From positions 4,278,001-4,342,000 of the forward strand of contig NZ_CP139960.1 of the NCBI RefSeq assembly GCF_034424215.1: 64,000 bases of DNA, in the 5' to 3' direction. Positions 33,016-41,246 of this stretch are shown here, in pieces. The notes under the pieces were generated by a model. It was not told the DNA's origin, searched no databases, and worked only from the letters and a program-made list of their open reading frames with translations. The position numbers and the translations under genes are program-made. Position 1 is the first letter of the stretch; each line of letters opens with the position of its first letter. Origin of the DNA: Niabella yanshanensis (GTDB lineage Bacteria > Bacteroidota > Bacteroidia > Chitinophagales > Chitinophagaceae).

Positions 33016-33648
33016 TTAAAAATTATAACGCAGGCCGGCAACACTTTCTACCCTGGTAAGACTTTCTCTGTTATCTCCTTCCAGTTCTGTGGTAGACCCA
33101 TTTCGGGTTATGCTCGAAAGCGAACCTCCATATAAGTTGATGTCGATTCCCGCCGATAATCCTTTCACAATTTTAAAATCGATCCCGGTAGCCAGAAAGG
33201 TACCCACCGAACCGCCTTTGATAGTTCCTTCAACCCGGTCAATCCAGCCCTGATCACGATACCCGATATACCCCACCCCAATACCAGATAACCATTCTGC
33301 CTTCTCATTAAAAACCGGTTGTCTGAAATGATAAGAAGCGCCAAAGTAGGCTATTTTTATGTTGCTTAATACACTGGGAGATGCCAGCGATCCCGCAGTA
33401 CTGAACAATGAATAATCTGCCCCCAGGCCGTGCTTACTGTTGAAAAAGTAAATAAGCCCCGCATTAAAAACCGGCCCCTGGCTAATGTCCCGGAAATATG
33501 GATCGCCGGATGGTTTTTTACCGAGCCGGTAGGCATATCCCCCCGAAACAGCCACTCTCAGTTTGGAATAATCAGGTTCAAAAATCTGGGCATGGCTGGG
33601 GTAGCAGCATGCTATCGCAATTGTTAGCAGTAAATATTTTTTAGTCAT
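33016..33648 (-). CDS. Outer-membrane beta-barrel protein
   Basis: 210 residues with a signal peptide (KKYLLLTIAIACCYPSHAQ) and about ten amphipathic strands (LRVAVSGGYAYRLG; FNAGLIYFFNSKHGLGADYS; AEWLSGIGVGYIGY; GIDFKIVKGLSAGIDINLYGG), ending VAGLRYNF with terminal Phe. No specific function. It lies 29 nt upstream of the broken barrel gene on the same strand; both may have formed one unit. Confidence 0.75.
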   Translation of the reverse strand: MTKKYLLLTIAIACCYPSHAQIFEPDYSKLRVAVSGGYAYRLGKKPSGDPYFRDISQGPVFNAGLIYFFNSKHGLGADYSLFSTAGSLASPSVLSNIKIAYFGASYHFRQPVFNEKAEWLSGIGVGYIGYRDQGWIDRVEGTIKGGSVGTFLATGIDFKIVKGLSAGIDINLYGGSLSSITRNGSTTELEGDNRESLTRVESVAGLRYNF

Positions 33649-33814
33649 TGGTTAAGCAGCTCCCGTGGTAAATGTTTAGTTGACTATAAAGATAGGATGT
33701 TTTTTATTTATTTACGGATTAGCTATACATTTTTAAGGTTGCTTTTTCATAGATAAGCTCCGGGATACCCGTGATAAATTCTCTTGTGGCTTACTTTTTG
33801 TTTTTAAGGTAGTT

Positions 33815-34573
33815 ATGAAGGATTTTACTATTGTAAACAGGAAGACTCCTATTCTGGCTTTTGCCTTGCACGATGGTCATCGGATAGATGAGTCCCTGCG
33901 TAGCTATCTTTTGTTAGATGAGCAGGGGCGAGCGCGTGAGGAAGATCCCTATACGGGTTATATGATTGCTGATCTCCCGGTAACTACTGTGGCAGTTCAT
34001 GCGTCGCGTTTCCAGCTTGACCTGAACCGGGTAAAAGAGCAATCGGTTTATGCGAAACCGGAAGATGCCTGGGGCCTGCATGTATGGAACGGGCTTCCCA
34101 TTGCCGCTATTGAAGAATTAAATACCCGTTACGAAGCCTTCTATACTGAAATCCGGCTTTTAATTGAAGAGGCTGTTAAAGAGCATGGCTACTTTTGTAT
34201 ACTGGATGTTCATTCCTATAATCACCGCAGGGAAAGTCCCTTTAAAGAAGCTGATAGCGAAACGCATCCCGAAATAAACCTGGGCACTTTTTATAATAAC
34301 AAAAAATGGTTTCCCCTTTGCGACAGTTACAATAGTTTTTTGTCTGACTCGAAAATCCTGGATGCTCAGCCGGATGTGCGCCAGAATATTATTTTTAAAG
34401 GAGGGGCTTTTGCCCAATGGGTAACAGGAAATTTTGGCGAAGACGGTGCCGTGCTGTCAATCGAGTTTAAGAAAACTTTTATGGACGAATGGACCGGTAT
34501 AGCCAATATACCGCATGTCAATAACTTAAAAGAATTATTGCATTTATCAGTAAGCTTTTTACAAAAGAACTAA
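33815..34573 (+). CDS. N-formylglutamate amidohydrolase-like protein
   Basis: 252 residues of the FGase fold. ILAFALHDGHRID near the start, TTVAVHASRFQLDLNR and FCILDVHSYNHRR carry the His/Asp/Glu metal ligands, and SIEFKKTFMDEW lies near the end. Classical members cleave formate from N-formylglutamate in histidine breakdown, but no hut gene is nearby. Here it opens a three-gene set with a DUF1704 peptidase (22-nt gap) and an ATP-grasp ligase, so it more likely hydrolyses an amide or peptide made by those partners. That is inference. Confidence 0.85.
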   Translation: MKDFTIVNRKTPILAFALHDGHRIDESLRSYLLLDEQGRAREEDPYTGYMIADLPVTTVAVHASRFQLDLNRVKEQSVYAKPEDAWGLHVWNGLPIAAIEELNTRYEAFYTEIRLLIEEAVKEHGYFCILDVHSYNHRRESPFKEADSETHPEINLGTFYNNKKWFPLCDSYNSFLSDSKILDAQPDVRQNIIFKGGAFAQWVTGNFGEDGAVLSIEFKKTFMDEWTGIANIPHVNNLKELLHLSVSFLQKN

Positions 34574-34595
34574 AAAACAGAGCGGGGAATTAAGA

Positions 34596-36443
34596 ATGAC
34601 AGATGCCAATCAAAAAATATTGAATCGCCTGCAGGATAAACTTAAAAAGTCGGAGCCCATTCATATAACGTTGCCTGGAAACGGACTTCTCAAAATTGAA
34701 AAGCCCGTTCCCTTTCTTCTTGTGTATCGCTTGGGCGAAGGAAGAGATTATTTCCCCAACCGGTTGGGGAAAACAGAGTCGGCTTATTTAATTGCTGAAG
34801 ATGATGCTGAGGGGCTCATGCGAAGAATTATTCAAATAGTGAGTACGCTATTGGCCGATAGGTTTAATGGTTTTCTCATTGTAGAAACCTGGCTATCTCC
34901 CAAAGTGTATCAGTCTCCCTTTACGATCCATATCAGTCAGAAAAGGGCTATAGATACTGCCCGAAAGCTGGATGCAGAACTGAATAAAATACCAATACCT
35001 TCCTGGGGTAAAACCTCGGTGCTGAAGAAGCAGCAGGAGCCGGCTGCCCCCACAGATATGCAACCCCTTTTAAAAAAAGATTACATAGACAAGTATGGTA
35101 TTACTTTTGTCGGACTCGAAATAGCACCCGTATATGTGAATGAAGCAACCGGTAAGCCTTATCCCCTGTTTTTGCGTGAGCTAAGAGCGGGTTACAGCAG
35201 AGCCCTGCGTAAAAGCTTTTTTGAATTTATACGCCTGCAGACTTCTTTTATAGCTTCTCATTTTCAGATGTTGGGTACTACTATCATTGACGATAAGGCA
35301 CGTGAAATAGACCGGGAGCTGGCCGCATATACCAAAATGTTCGATTTTCTGATGCTGGTGACTCCCATTAATGCAGATGCGGCCTGGGAAGAGTTTCAAA
35401 ATGCCAATTATGCCAAAAATCCTGTATTCCATTACCGGCCGATGCCGGTGGACCCGGAGTTGATAAAAAGGAAAATATATAATCTCCCCATTGAGGATAT
35501 AACGGATCCTACCATTGCTTTTTTATTTCGTGATAAAAGAAAAGAGATTGACCGCATGCTGAACATGATGCAGGAAAGAGAGAAGCATGATTTTTTACTG
35601 AGCAGCTTGCAATTGTTTGGTCCGGTTAGCGAGCAATTGCTGGATGTAGCTAAAGCCTTACTGGTGGCAGTAGATGCAGGGAGTGAAGCCGCCACTGAAA
35701 CGAAAAGATTAACGGCAGCTGAGTTCGCTTTGATGGCTCAGAAGGAATTGAAATGGTTAAGAGCCCAGGATAGCAGCGTGTCGTCCAATATCCGTATTGC
35801 AGATGATATAGAAGGGATATTGGTTTCTAAGGGGGTATTGAACATCAATTCGGGCTTCGGTATTTCAAAAAAAAGAGCGCAACCGCTTCTGCAACACGAA
35901 ATTGGCACACATGTGGTAACATATTATAATGGCAAGGCACAGCCTCTCGAGCTGTTTTCAATTGGGGTGCCGGGTTATGAAGAATTGCAGGAGGGATTAG
36001 CGGTTTTGGCAGAGTATATGACAAATGGCTTAACAGCCAGTCGCATGCGAACCCTGGCTGCCAGGGTAGTAGCAGTGCAGGAGATGATCAGCGGTAAATC
36101 ATTTGTAGATACGTTTCATTTGCTTTCTGATAAATATACCTTTGCTCCACATTCTGCATTTAATATCTGCATGCGGGTTTATAGGGGAGGAGGACTTACA
36201 AAGGATGCCGTTTACCTGAAAGGCTTTTTAAATATTATCGATTATATTAAAAAGGGAAAAGACCTGAAGCACCTGTTGATTGGAAAAATACGTGAAGATT
36301 ACCTTCCGGTAGTACAGGAGCTGATACATCGCAATATTCTTTTGGAGGCACCTATAACACCCCGTTTTTTACAGGGAGATTTTCTGGCAAAGCTCGAGAC
36401 GATCAAGAAGGAGGCAAACATTTTTAAAATGATTCAACAATAA
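34596..36443 (+). CDS. DUF1704 / QEGLA-motif metallopeptidase-like protein
   Basis: 615 residues. The signature is HEIGTHVVTYYNG (HExxxH, about residues 435-440) followed by GYEELQEGLAVLAEYM (QEGLA, about 466), the layout of the MATCAP family in which the two His and a downstream Glu bind zinc. Eukaryotic MATCAP1 removes the C-terminal Tyr of tubulin. Bacterial members carry the label flavohemoglobin expression-modulating QEGLA motif protein, which does not describe an activity. Residues 1-200 resemble no domain I know. It is followed 9 nt later by an ATP-grasp ligase, giving a ligase-peptidase pair. Confidence 0.85.
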   Translation: MTDANQKILNRLQDKLKKSEPIHITLPGNGLLKIEKPVPFLLVYRLGEGRDYFPNRLGKTESAYLIAEDDAEGLMRRIIQIVSTLLADRFNGFLIVETWLSPKVYQSPFTIHISQKRAIDTARKLDAELNKIPIPSWGKTSVLKKQQEPAAPTDMQPLLKKDYIDKYGITFVGLEIAPVYVNEATGKPYPLFLRELRAGYSRALRKSFFEFIRLQTSFIASHFQMLGTTIIDDKAREIDRELAAYTKMFDFLMLVTPINADAAWEEFQNANYAKNPVFHYRPMPVDPELIKRKIYNLPIEDITDPTIAFLFRDKRKEIDRMLNMMQEREKHDFLLSSLQLFGPVSEQLLDVAKALLVAVDAGSEAATETKRLTAAEFALMAQKELKWLRAQDSSVSSNIRIADDIEGILVSKGVLNINSGFGISKKRAQPLLQHEIGTHVVTYYNGKAQPLELFSIGVPGYEELQEGLAVLAEYMTNGLTASRMRTLAARVVAVQEMISGKSFVDTFHLLSDKYTFAPHSAFNICMRVYRGGGLTKDAVYLKGFLNIIDYIKKGKDLKHLLIGKIREDYLPVVQELIHRNILLEAPITPRFLQGDFLAKLETIKKEANIFKMIQQ

Positions 36444-36452
36444 AAACGATAT

Positions 36453-37439
36453 ATGCGTATAGGTTTTGTTATTAATGATTATGACCGTGAAGAACCGTAT
36501 TTTACCACCACCCGCCTGGCGCTGCAGGCCCTGCAAATGGGGCACGAGGTGTATTATATAGCGGTGCAGGATTTTAGCTATACAGCATCCGGGCAAATGG
36601 GAGCGCATGCAAAAAAAGCGCCGGCAAAGAAGTTTCGTAGCCCGCAGATTTTCATGGAAACCGTTTTCGAGGTCGAGAAAAAACTGATCGAATCCCGAGA
36701 TCTGGATGTATTGATGCTGCGTAACGATCCTTCTGCGGACCTGGATGATCGCCCATGGGCCCAGTATTCGGGTATTGTATTTGGACAATTAGCCAAAAAG
36801 AACGGGGTGCTGGTTTTGAACAACCCCGATACGCTGGCTAAGGCCACCAATAAAATGTACTTTCAATACTTCCCGGAGATCATAAGACCTGAAACAATTA
36901 TCACCCGCAGTATTACAGAAATTAAAAGCTTTTACGCGGCTCATAAAAAGAACATTGTGTTGAAGCCACTACAGGGGTCTGGAGGGAAAAATGTCTTTCT
37001 GGTGAATGAACAAAATCAGAATTTAAACCAGATTGTAGATGCGATTGGCCGCGATGGGTATATTGTTGCCCAGGAATATTTGCCGAAAGCCAGTAAAGGA
37101 GATATACGGCTGTTTTTGCTCAACGGAAAACCTATAGAAATTGACGGCAAGGTAGCCGCTATACATCGTACGCAGGCTGGAGGCGATATTCGCAGTAATA
37201 TCCACCAGGGAGGCGCGGTATCGCAGGCAAAAATAACGCGCAAGATTTTTGATATCGTGGATGCGGTGAGCCATAAGCTGGTTAAAGACGGGATGTTTTT
37301 GGTAGGCCTCGATGTGGTGGGCGACAAAGTAATGGAGGTGAATGTATTTAGTCCGGGTGGTATGGGACATGCCTGTCGCCTGAACGACGTTAATTATTTT
37401 GAAGAAGTCATTAAAGCGATTGAGCAGGAACTGGATTAA
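36453..37439 (+). CDS. Glutathione-synthetase-like ATP-grasp ligase
   Basis: 328 residues with the GshB arrangement: an N-terminal domain (MRIGFVINDYDREEPYFTTTRLALQALQMG), a central part (LMLRNDPSADLDDRPWAQYSGIVFGQLA), and an ATP-grasp domain (NIVLKPLQGSGGKNVFLV; IVAQEYLPKASKGDIRLFLLNG; GGDIRSNIHQGG; FLVGLDVVGDKVMEVNVFSPGG). No gamma-glutamylcysteine ligase gene is in the window, so a true glutathione role is not supported here. It may ligate an amino acid to a small or peptidic carboxylate. The end overlaps the convergent ferredoxin-like gene by 4 nt. Confidence 0.85.
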   Translation: MRIGFVINDYDREEPYFTTTRLALQALQMGHEVYYIAVQDFSYTASGQMGAHAKKAPAKKFRSPQIFMETVFEVEKKLIESRDLDVLMLRNDPSADLDDRPWAQYSGIVFGQLAKKNGVLVLNNPDTLAKATNKMYFQYFPEIIRPETIITRSITEIKSFYAAHKKNIVLKPLQGSGGKNVFLVNEQNQNLNQIVDAIGRDGYIVAQEYLPKASKGDIRLFLLNGKPIEIDGKVAAIHRTQAGGDIRSNIHQGGAVSQAKITRKIFDIVDAVSHKLVKDGMFLVGLDVVGDKVMEVNVFSPGGMGHACRLNDVNYFEEVIKAIEQELD

Positions 37440-38344
37440 GATATTGCTGGTATTACTTCGAGTTTTGCCAGTTTGAACTTAGAGATATTTTCCTGCTTTT
37501 TCGCTTTACAGGTAAGAAGATGGGGGTAGTCGATCTTTACTCTTTCCAGGTCCATAATATAATGGCCATTATTACTCGTAGTTACATCTACCTCGTAATG
37601 ATCTCCTTCATGCTTCAATAGATGAGTATGAATTTCAAAGTCTATATCATAGTTCTGCAGGTGTTCACGTAAATGACATTCAATAGCCTGCTCATAAAAT
37701 GACCGGCGCGATACACCCCTGAATTTATTTTTATAGATTTTCCGTAAAAGCGTTCTTACCATAATGTGGCCTACGTCTTCAACTGCTACATGACCATAAT
37801 AAATACCAAAAGGCATGGCGATAACATTGGCCGCAAAGCGGTCACCTCCCACATGGGTGCATTCCCACACATTAACATTGGCATTAAAAGATTCAAAAAA
37901 TTTGAATACGGGGAAACCAAATTTAGCACAACATTTATCTTTTTTGCCATTGGTACAGATCACGAAAAAGGGATCGGTTTGCCATTGTGTATCGGCTGAA
38001 GTGATATGGTCCGATAGATGAACAGAGCTGATTTCATCAACAGTTGTTTGAATGGTAAAATACCGGCCGGCTTTATTATCCACAAAGGAGATCCTGCATT
38101 CTTTGAAATTGGTTTTTTTATTACGGATAAGTAATACCTTACCGCGCAAACTTTTAGCTAGCTGCTGAATCTCCCTTAGCCATTCTTTATCAAAATGGGC
38201 CTCTATTATTTTTTCAGGAAAAGGATTGGCATGTTCAATTAATATGAACGCGCCGGCATTAGCTGCAGTGCCGGCTAACTGTTCTTTAAAATACCTCGAC
38301 GCGGCACTGCAGAAAAACACCTCTTTTTTAATATCGTTGTCCAA
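37436..38344 (-). CDS. Sucrase/ferredoxin-like protein (thioredoxin-like [2Fe-2S] ferredoxin)
   Basis: 302 residues. The Suc_Fer family pattern is seen: FFVICTNGKKDKCCAKFG (Cys130, Cys138, Cys139) and VWECTHVGGDRFAANVIAMPFG (Cys162, His164). In yeast Apd1 two Cys and two His bind the [2Fe-2S] cluster; here the second His position is Asp168, as I recall is usual in bacterial members. It is probably a one-electron carrier. It starts with TTG 11 nt after the JmjC gene stop, so both form one unit; an electron donor to the Fe(II) oxygenase is a reasonable guess. The family is rare in Bacteroidota to my knowledge. Confidence 0.82.
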   Translation of the reverse strand: MDNDIKKEVFFCSAASRYFKEQLAGTAANAGAFILIEHANPFPEKIIEAHFDKEWLREIQQLAKSLRGKVLLIRNKKTNFKECRISFVDNKAGRYFTIQTTVDEISSVHLSDHITSADTQWQTDPFFVICTNGKKDKCCAKFGFPVFKFFESFNANVNVWECTHVGGDRFAANVIAMPFGIYYGHVAVEDVGHIMVRTLLRKIYKNKFRGVSRRSFYEQAIECHLREHLQNYDIDFEIHTHLLKHEGDHYEVDVTTSNNGHYIMDLERVKIDYPHLLTCKAKKQENISKFKLAKLEVIPAIS

Positions 38345-38355
38345 ATAATAATACT

Positions 38356-39537
38356 TTACAATTCGTCAATATAAACAACACCTTCCCTGATTAGTTGCGT
38401 AATCAGCCCGTTTACAGCTTCTGTCTCTCCAGGCAAATCTTTTAAAGTAAATTTCTTTTGGCTGAAAATATAATCAACTGCAGGCTTCAGTACCTCAGGA
38501 AACAGGATGGCTTTACCCAGCAAATGTAGTTCATACCCCGGTTCTTTTTTTACAAACTGGTAAATTATACCCCCATTAAGGGCTAATGCGGTATCGGGCA
38601 ATAGCTTATCAATATTCCTGATGCTTTCAAAATAATTATGAACGGGCTGGGGCTGTGCTGAATGATAGCTTTTATTGAGGCGCTCTATGCCTTTATCAAA
38701 GTTAAGCCCCGACAATTTCTGACGCAGGGTTTCTGTTTTTTCCTTGATCAGCTCTGTCAGGTCGCCTCTCCAGAAAGGAACAGCTTCCCTGAACTCCTTA
38801 AATTCTTCCAGCTGCGGGAATATTTCGTTGAAGTACCTGGCCCAGGTAAATGAAAGTACACCAATAGTGATATGAGACGAAATGCCATCGTCGGCCATAG
38901 CATCATGTACATAGCCCCGCGGCACATATAAAAAGTCACCCGGACTGAGCTGTATGGTTTGAGTAGGCTCTTTATTATAATCCTTGCTTACAAAAGACTG
39001 GTTCTTGGTGGGTAATTCTTTTTCAAATCCGTATAAATGCCAGGTTTTAGTACCTGATATCTGCAACACAAAAACATCATGCGTGTCCCAGTGAGGATTA
39101 AAACCCTGTGATTTATTAGGCGTAATATACAAATTGGCCTGTACGGGGGAATTGAATTTTTGAGAAAGTTCCAGGCTGCAGTGAGACAGGTTATTAAAGT
39201 AACGTTGTCCGGCCTGTATCACAAATGTAGCGCCGTTATTAAAAAGGGAAAAAGCCTTATCGGTATTGATGATACCATCTTTACGGTGATGACCAATTGG
39301 CGTACTTTTTAATGTATACTCGCCATTAGGAATTTCCTTCCCGTTTTTTACGATGCGAACCGAGGGGTAAAAAATGTCCTGGCGTTCGAGGTAATCTGAT
39401 ATTTCCCGGGGTGTTAGAATGTCCTGGTAGTACTGTTCATCATTTCTTTTAACATGCAGGATTTCTTTCTCATGATAGGTATTGAAAAAATCATCAACGC
39501 TATAGGGGGCTACAATTTTATCGAAAAAATAGTTCAT
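38356..39537 (-). CDS. JmjC/cupin-4 family Fe(II)/2-oxoglutarate oxygenase
   Basis: 393 residues. A double-stranded beta-helix with the facial triad His149-x-Asp151 (NPHWDTHDVFVLQISGTKTW) and His211 (VPRGYVHDA) shows a JmjC oxygenase, related to ribosomal oxygenases (RoxA/YcfD) that hydroxylate protein residues. The tail (AVDYIFSQKKFTLKDL ... REGVVYIDEL) is a winged helix, as in that group. It lies between a ferredoxin-like gene and a gene for an Asp-Gly-repeat peptide, so that peptide is a candidate substrate, with Asp beta-hydroxylation a possible reaction. This is inference from context. Confidence 0.85.
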   Translation of the reverse strand: MNYFFDKIVAPYSVDDFFNTYHEKEILHVKRNDEQYYQDILTPREISDYLERQDIFYPSVRIVKNGKEIPNGEYTLKSTPIGHHRKDGIINTDKAFSLFNNGATFVIQAGQRYFNNLSHCSLELSQKFNSPVQANLYITPNKSQGFNPHWDTHDVFVLQISGTKTWHLYGFEKELPTKNQSFVSKDYNKEPTQTIQLSPGDFLYVPRGYVHDAMADDGISSHITIGVLSFTWARYFNEIFPQLEEFKEFREAVPFWRGDLTELIKEKTETLRQKLSGLNFDKGIERLNKSYHSAQPQPVHNYFESIRNIDKLLPDTALALNGGIIYQFVKKEPGYELHLLGKAILFPEVLKPAVDYIFSQKKFTLKDLPGETEAVNGLITQLIREGVVYIDEL

Positions 39538-39586
39538 CGTGTTTAATTAGGGATACGCCCGTCTGAATAGCACAATCGGGCAAAAA

Positions 39587-39618
39587 AAGCCGCAGAAAAT
39601 ATACATTCACTGCGGCTT
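39587..39618 (-). terminator. Terminator or attenuator between the repeat peptide gene and the JmjC gene
   Basis: On the minus strand AAGCCGCAG pairs with CTGCGGCTT around a 14-nt loop and is followed by five T. It lies 28 nt after the peptide stop and 50 nt before the JmjC start, a position typical of partial terminators that keep peptide mRNA in excess of enzyme mRNA. Confidence 0.8.
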
Positions 39619-39646
39619 GAAAAATGTTCGTTTTTAATCGGGAAGA

Positions 39647-39883
39647 TTAGGCGCCTGTTGTTCCGTCAGCACCACCATCACCATCTGCACCGCCATCGCC
39701 ATCACCATCGGCTCCACCGTCGCCGTCAGCGCCACCATCACCATCAGCACCATCACCGCCGTCAGCGCCACCATCTCCGTCACCGTCTCCATCGCCATCA
39801 TAAGCACCTTCAGTGGTATTTACTTCATCTAATCTTGTTACTAATAAATCTTCCTGGTTGAATTCAATATTTGTTGTTTCCAT
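39647..39883 (-). CDS. Asp-Gly-repeat peptide, putative RiPP-type precursor
   Basis: 78 residues. Residues 1-27 look like a leader (METTNIEFNQEDLLVTRLDE, then VNTTEGA). From residue 29 the peptide is almost only Asp, Gly and Ala: first a DG run, then units of ADGDGG, ending ADGTTGA. No signal peptide. Synonymous codons vary freely in the repeats (GAT/GAC, GGC/GGT/GGA, GCT/GCC/GCA), so selection holds the peptide sequence. The DxDxDG pattern could also bind calcium. It is followed by a hairpin, a JmjC oxygenase and a ferredoxin, which suggests a modified peptide. I know no described family that fits. Confidence 0.75.
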   Translation of the reverse strand: METTNIEFNQEDLLVTRLDEVNTTEGAYDGDGDGDGDGGADGGDGADGDGGADGDGGADGDGDGGADGDGGADGTTGA

Positions 39884-39923
39884 AAAACGATTTTGAGGTT
39901 TAATAAAAATAATGTTTGCTAAA

Positions 39924-39957
39924 CTAAAGTAGCGAATCTTTTTGATTTGCCGAACAA
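39924..39957 (-). promoter_or_regulatory. Candidate promoter of the repeat-peptide operon
   Basis: On the minus strand TTG (39955-39957), a 23-bp spacer, then TACTTTAG (39924-39931), one base from the TAnnTTTG consensus. It would give a leader of about 35 nt. Confidence 0.45.
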
Positions 39958-40259
39958 ACAGTGTGCAATTTTTTCTTTATAAAATGATTAACAAGATTGA
40001 TTGAACATTTAGTCGTTTCCTGTAAAATAGTGTTAAGCTTTTGTAGCGTTGCCGGTAAGCCTGGCGACTCAAACAAATGGGGGATACTTCTTTAAAAATG
40101 GTCAAAAACCGGATGATGAAATAAGATATGAAAGAATTATCTTTCAGGGCTGTTAAGCCCCCCGATTGTAAGTCATGTGTCAGGCAATGAAGCATACATG
40201 TCATTATTAGAAGGGGTGATGACAAGCCATACATTTTTTTTAAAGTATAAAATATCCAT
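39958..40259. other. Non-coding gap between divergent operons
   Basis: About 300 bp, AT-rich. It should contain the promoter of the gene at 40260, but I see no TAnnTTTG element close to it and no long repeat. A short reading frame on the minus strand here is not supported. Confidence 0.5.
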
Positions 40260-41180
40260 ATGAACCGAAAAGTTTTTCTTAGAAATGCTTCAGCAATAGC
40301 TGCGGCCTGCGCTGTAATGCCTGCATGGGGGAAAGAGCTCATCTCCGCGAAAAAGTCTTTTTTCGAAATATCCCTGGCCCAATGGTCCTTACACAAAAAG
40401 CTTTTTGCGAAGGAAATAGACAATCTGGATTTCCCCGCGATTACAAAAAAAGAGTTTGGTATTAGTGTAGTAGAATACGTGAATGTTTTTTTTAAAGACA
40501 AAGCAGAAAATACGCAATACCTTAATGAATTATTAAAGCGTTGTAAAGATAACGGTGTAAAAAATCACCTGATTATGTGCGATGGAGAAGGAGATTTGGG
40601 AAATACTGATGCTAATGCGAGGATAAAAGCGGTAGAGAATCATTACAAATGGGTAAATGCTGCAAAGTACCTGGGGTGTGCCACGATAAGGGTTAACGCC
40701 GCGGGAAGGGGTACGGCTACAGAGGTGTCAGATGCTGCTGCAGAAGGATTAGCCAGGCTCGGTGCCTATGCCGCTAAGGAGAAAATAAATGTGATCGTGG
40801 AAAATCACGGCGGATATTCTTCCGATGGAAGCTGGTTAAGTGGCGTAATGAAAAAAGTTAATAAATCTAATGTAGGGACTTTGCCCGATTTCGGCAATTT
40901 TTGTATAAGGCGTGATGGCAATACATGTGCGGAGGAATATGACCGCTATAAGGGTACTAAAGAGCTTATGCCTTTCGCAAAAGGCGTGAGTGCCAAGAGC
41001 TATAACTTTGACGATAAGGGTAATTGTGTAGAAACGGATTATGAAAAAATGCTTAAGATCGTAAAAGAGGCAGGCTTTAACGGTTATGTAGGGATAGAAT
41101 ATGAGGGAAGTGCTTTGTCGGAGAGCGAAGGTATACTTAAAACAAAGGCTTTATTAGAACGCATACAAAAAGCGATATAA
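40260..41180 (+). CDS. Exported sugar phosphate isomerase/epimerase-like TIM barrel
   Basis: 306 residues. The N-terminus NRKVFLRNASAIAAACAVMPAWG is a Tat-like export signal without the full twin Arg. A xylose-isomerase-like TIM barrel follows: ISLAQWSLHKKLF, GATIRVNAAG-like CATIRVNAAGRG, VNVIVENHGGYSSD with the metal Glu and His, TLPDFGNF and GYVGIEYEG. Such proteins in Bacteroidota handle sugars or polyols in the periplasm; the substrate is unknown. A strong terminator follows. Confidence 0.82.
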   Translation: MNRKVFLRNASAIAAACAVMPAWGKELISAKKSFFEISLAQWSLHKKLFAKEIDNLDFPAITKKEFGISVVEYVNVFFKDKAENTQYLNELLKRCKDNGVKNHLIMCDGEGDLGNTDANARIKAVENHYKWVNAAKYLGCATIRVNAAGRGTATEVSDAAAEGLARLGAYAAKEKINVIVENHGGYSSDGSWLSGVMKKVNKSNVGTLPDFGNFCIRRDGNTCAEEYDRYKGTKELMPFAKGVSAKSYNFDDKGNCVETDYEKMLKIVKEAGFNGYVGIEYEGSALSESEGILKTKALLERIQKAI

Positions 41181-41185
41181 ATTAG

Positions 41186-41236
41186 AATGCGAATACTAAC
41201 CCGGATGGCTATAGTATTCGCATTTTTTTATTTTTT
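41186..41236 (+). terminator. Intrinsic terminator
   Basis: AATGCGAATACTA and TAGTATTCGCATT pair perfectly over 13 bp around a 13-nt loop, followed by T-rich DNA. Confidence 0.9.
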
Positions 41237-41246
41237 AATGCAGCAA

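Noticed and set aside
39658-39861. Antisense His/Arg-rich reading frame opposite the DG-repeat peptide
   Set aside because: Third-position changes that are silent for the DG peptide fall at second codon positions here and switch His, Arg, Leu and Pro, so this frame is not selected; it also lacks a promoter.
39647-39883. Reading the DG repeats as a CRISPR or simple DNA satellite
   Set aside because: Units have no constant DNA spacer pattern, and variation is at codon third positions, so the pattern is at protein level.
40001-40501. Minus-strand frame opposite the sugar isomerase-like gene
   Set aside because: It is antisense to the export signal of a clear TIM-barrel protein, lacks a promoter and resembles nothing.
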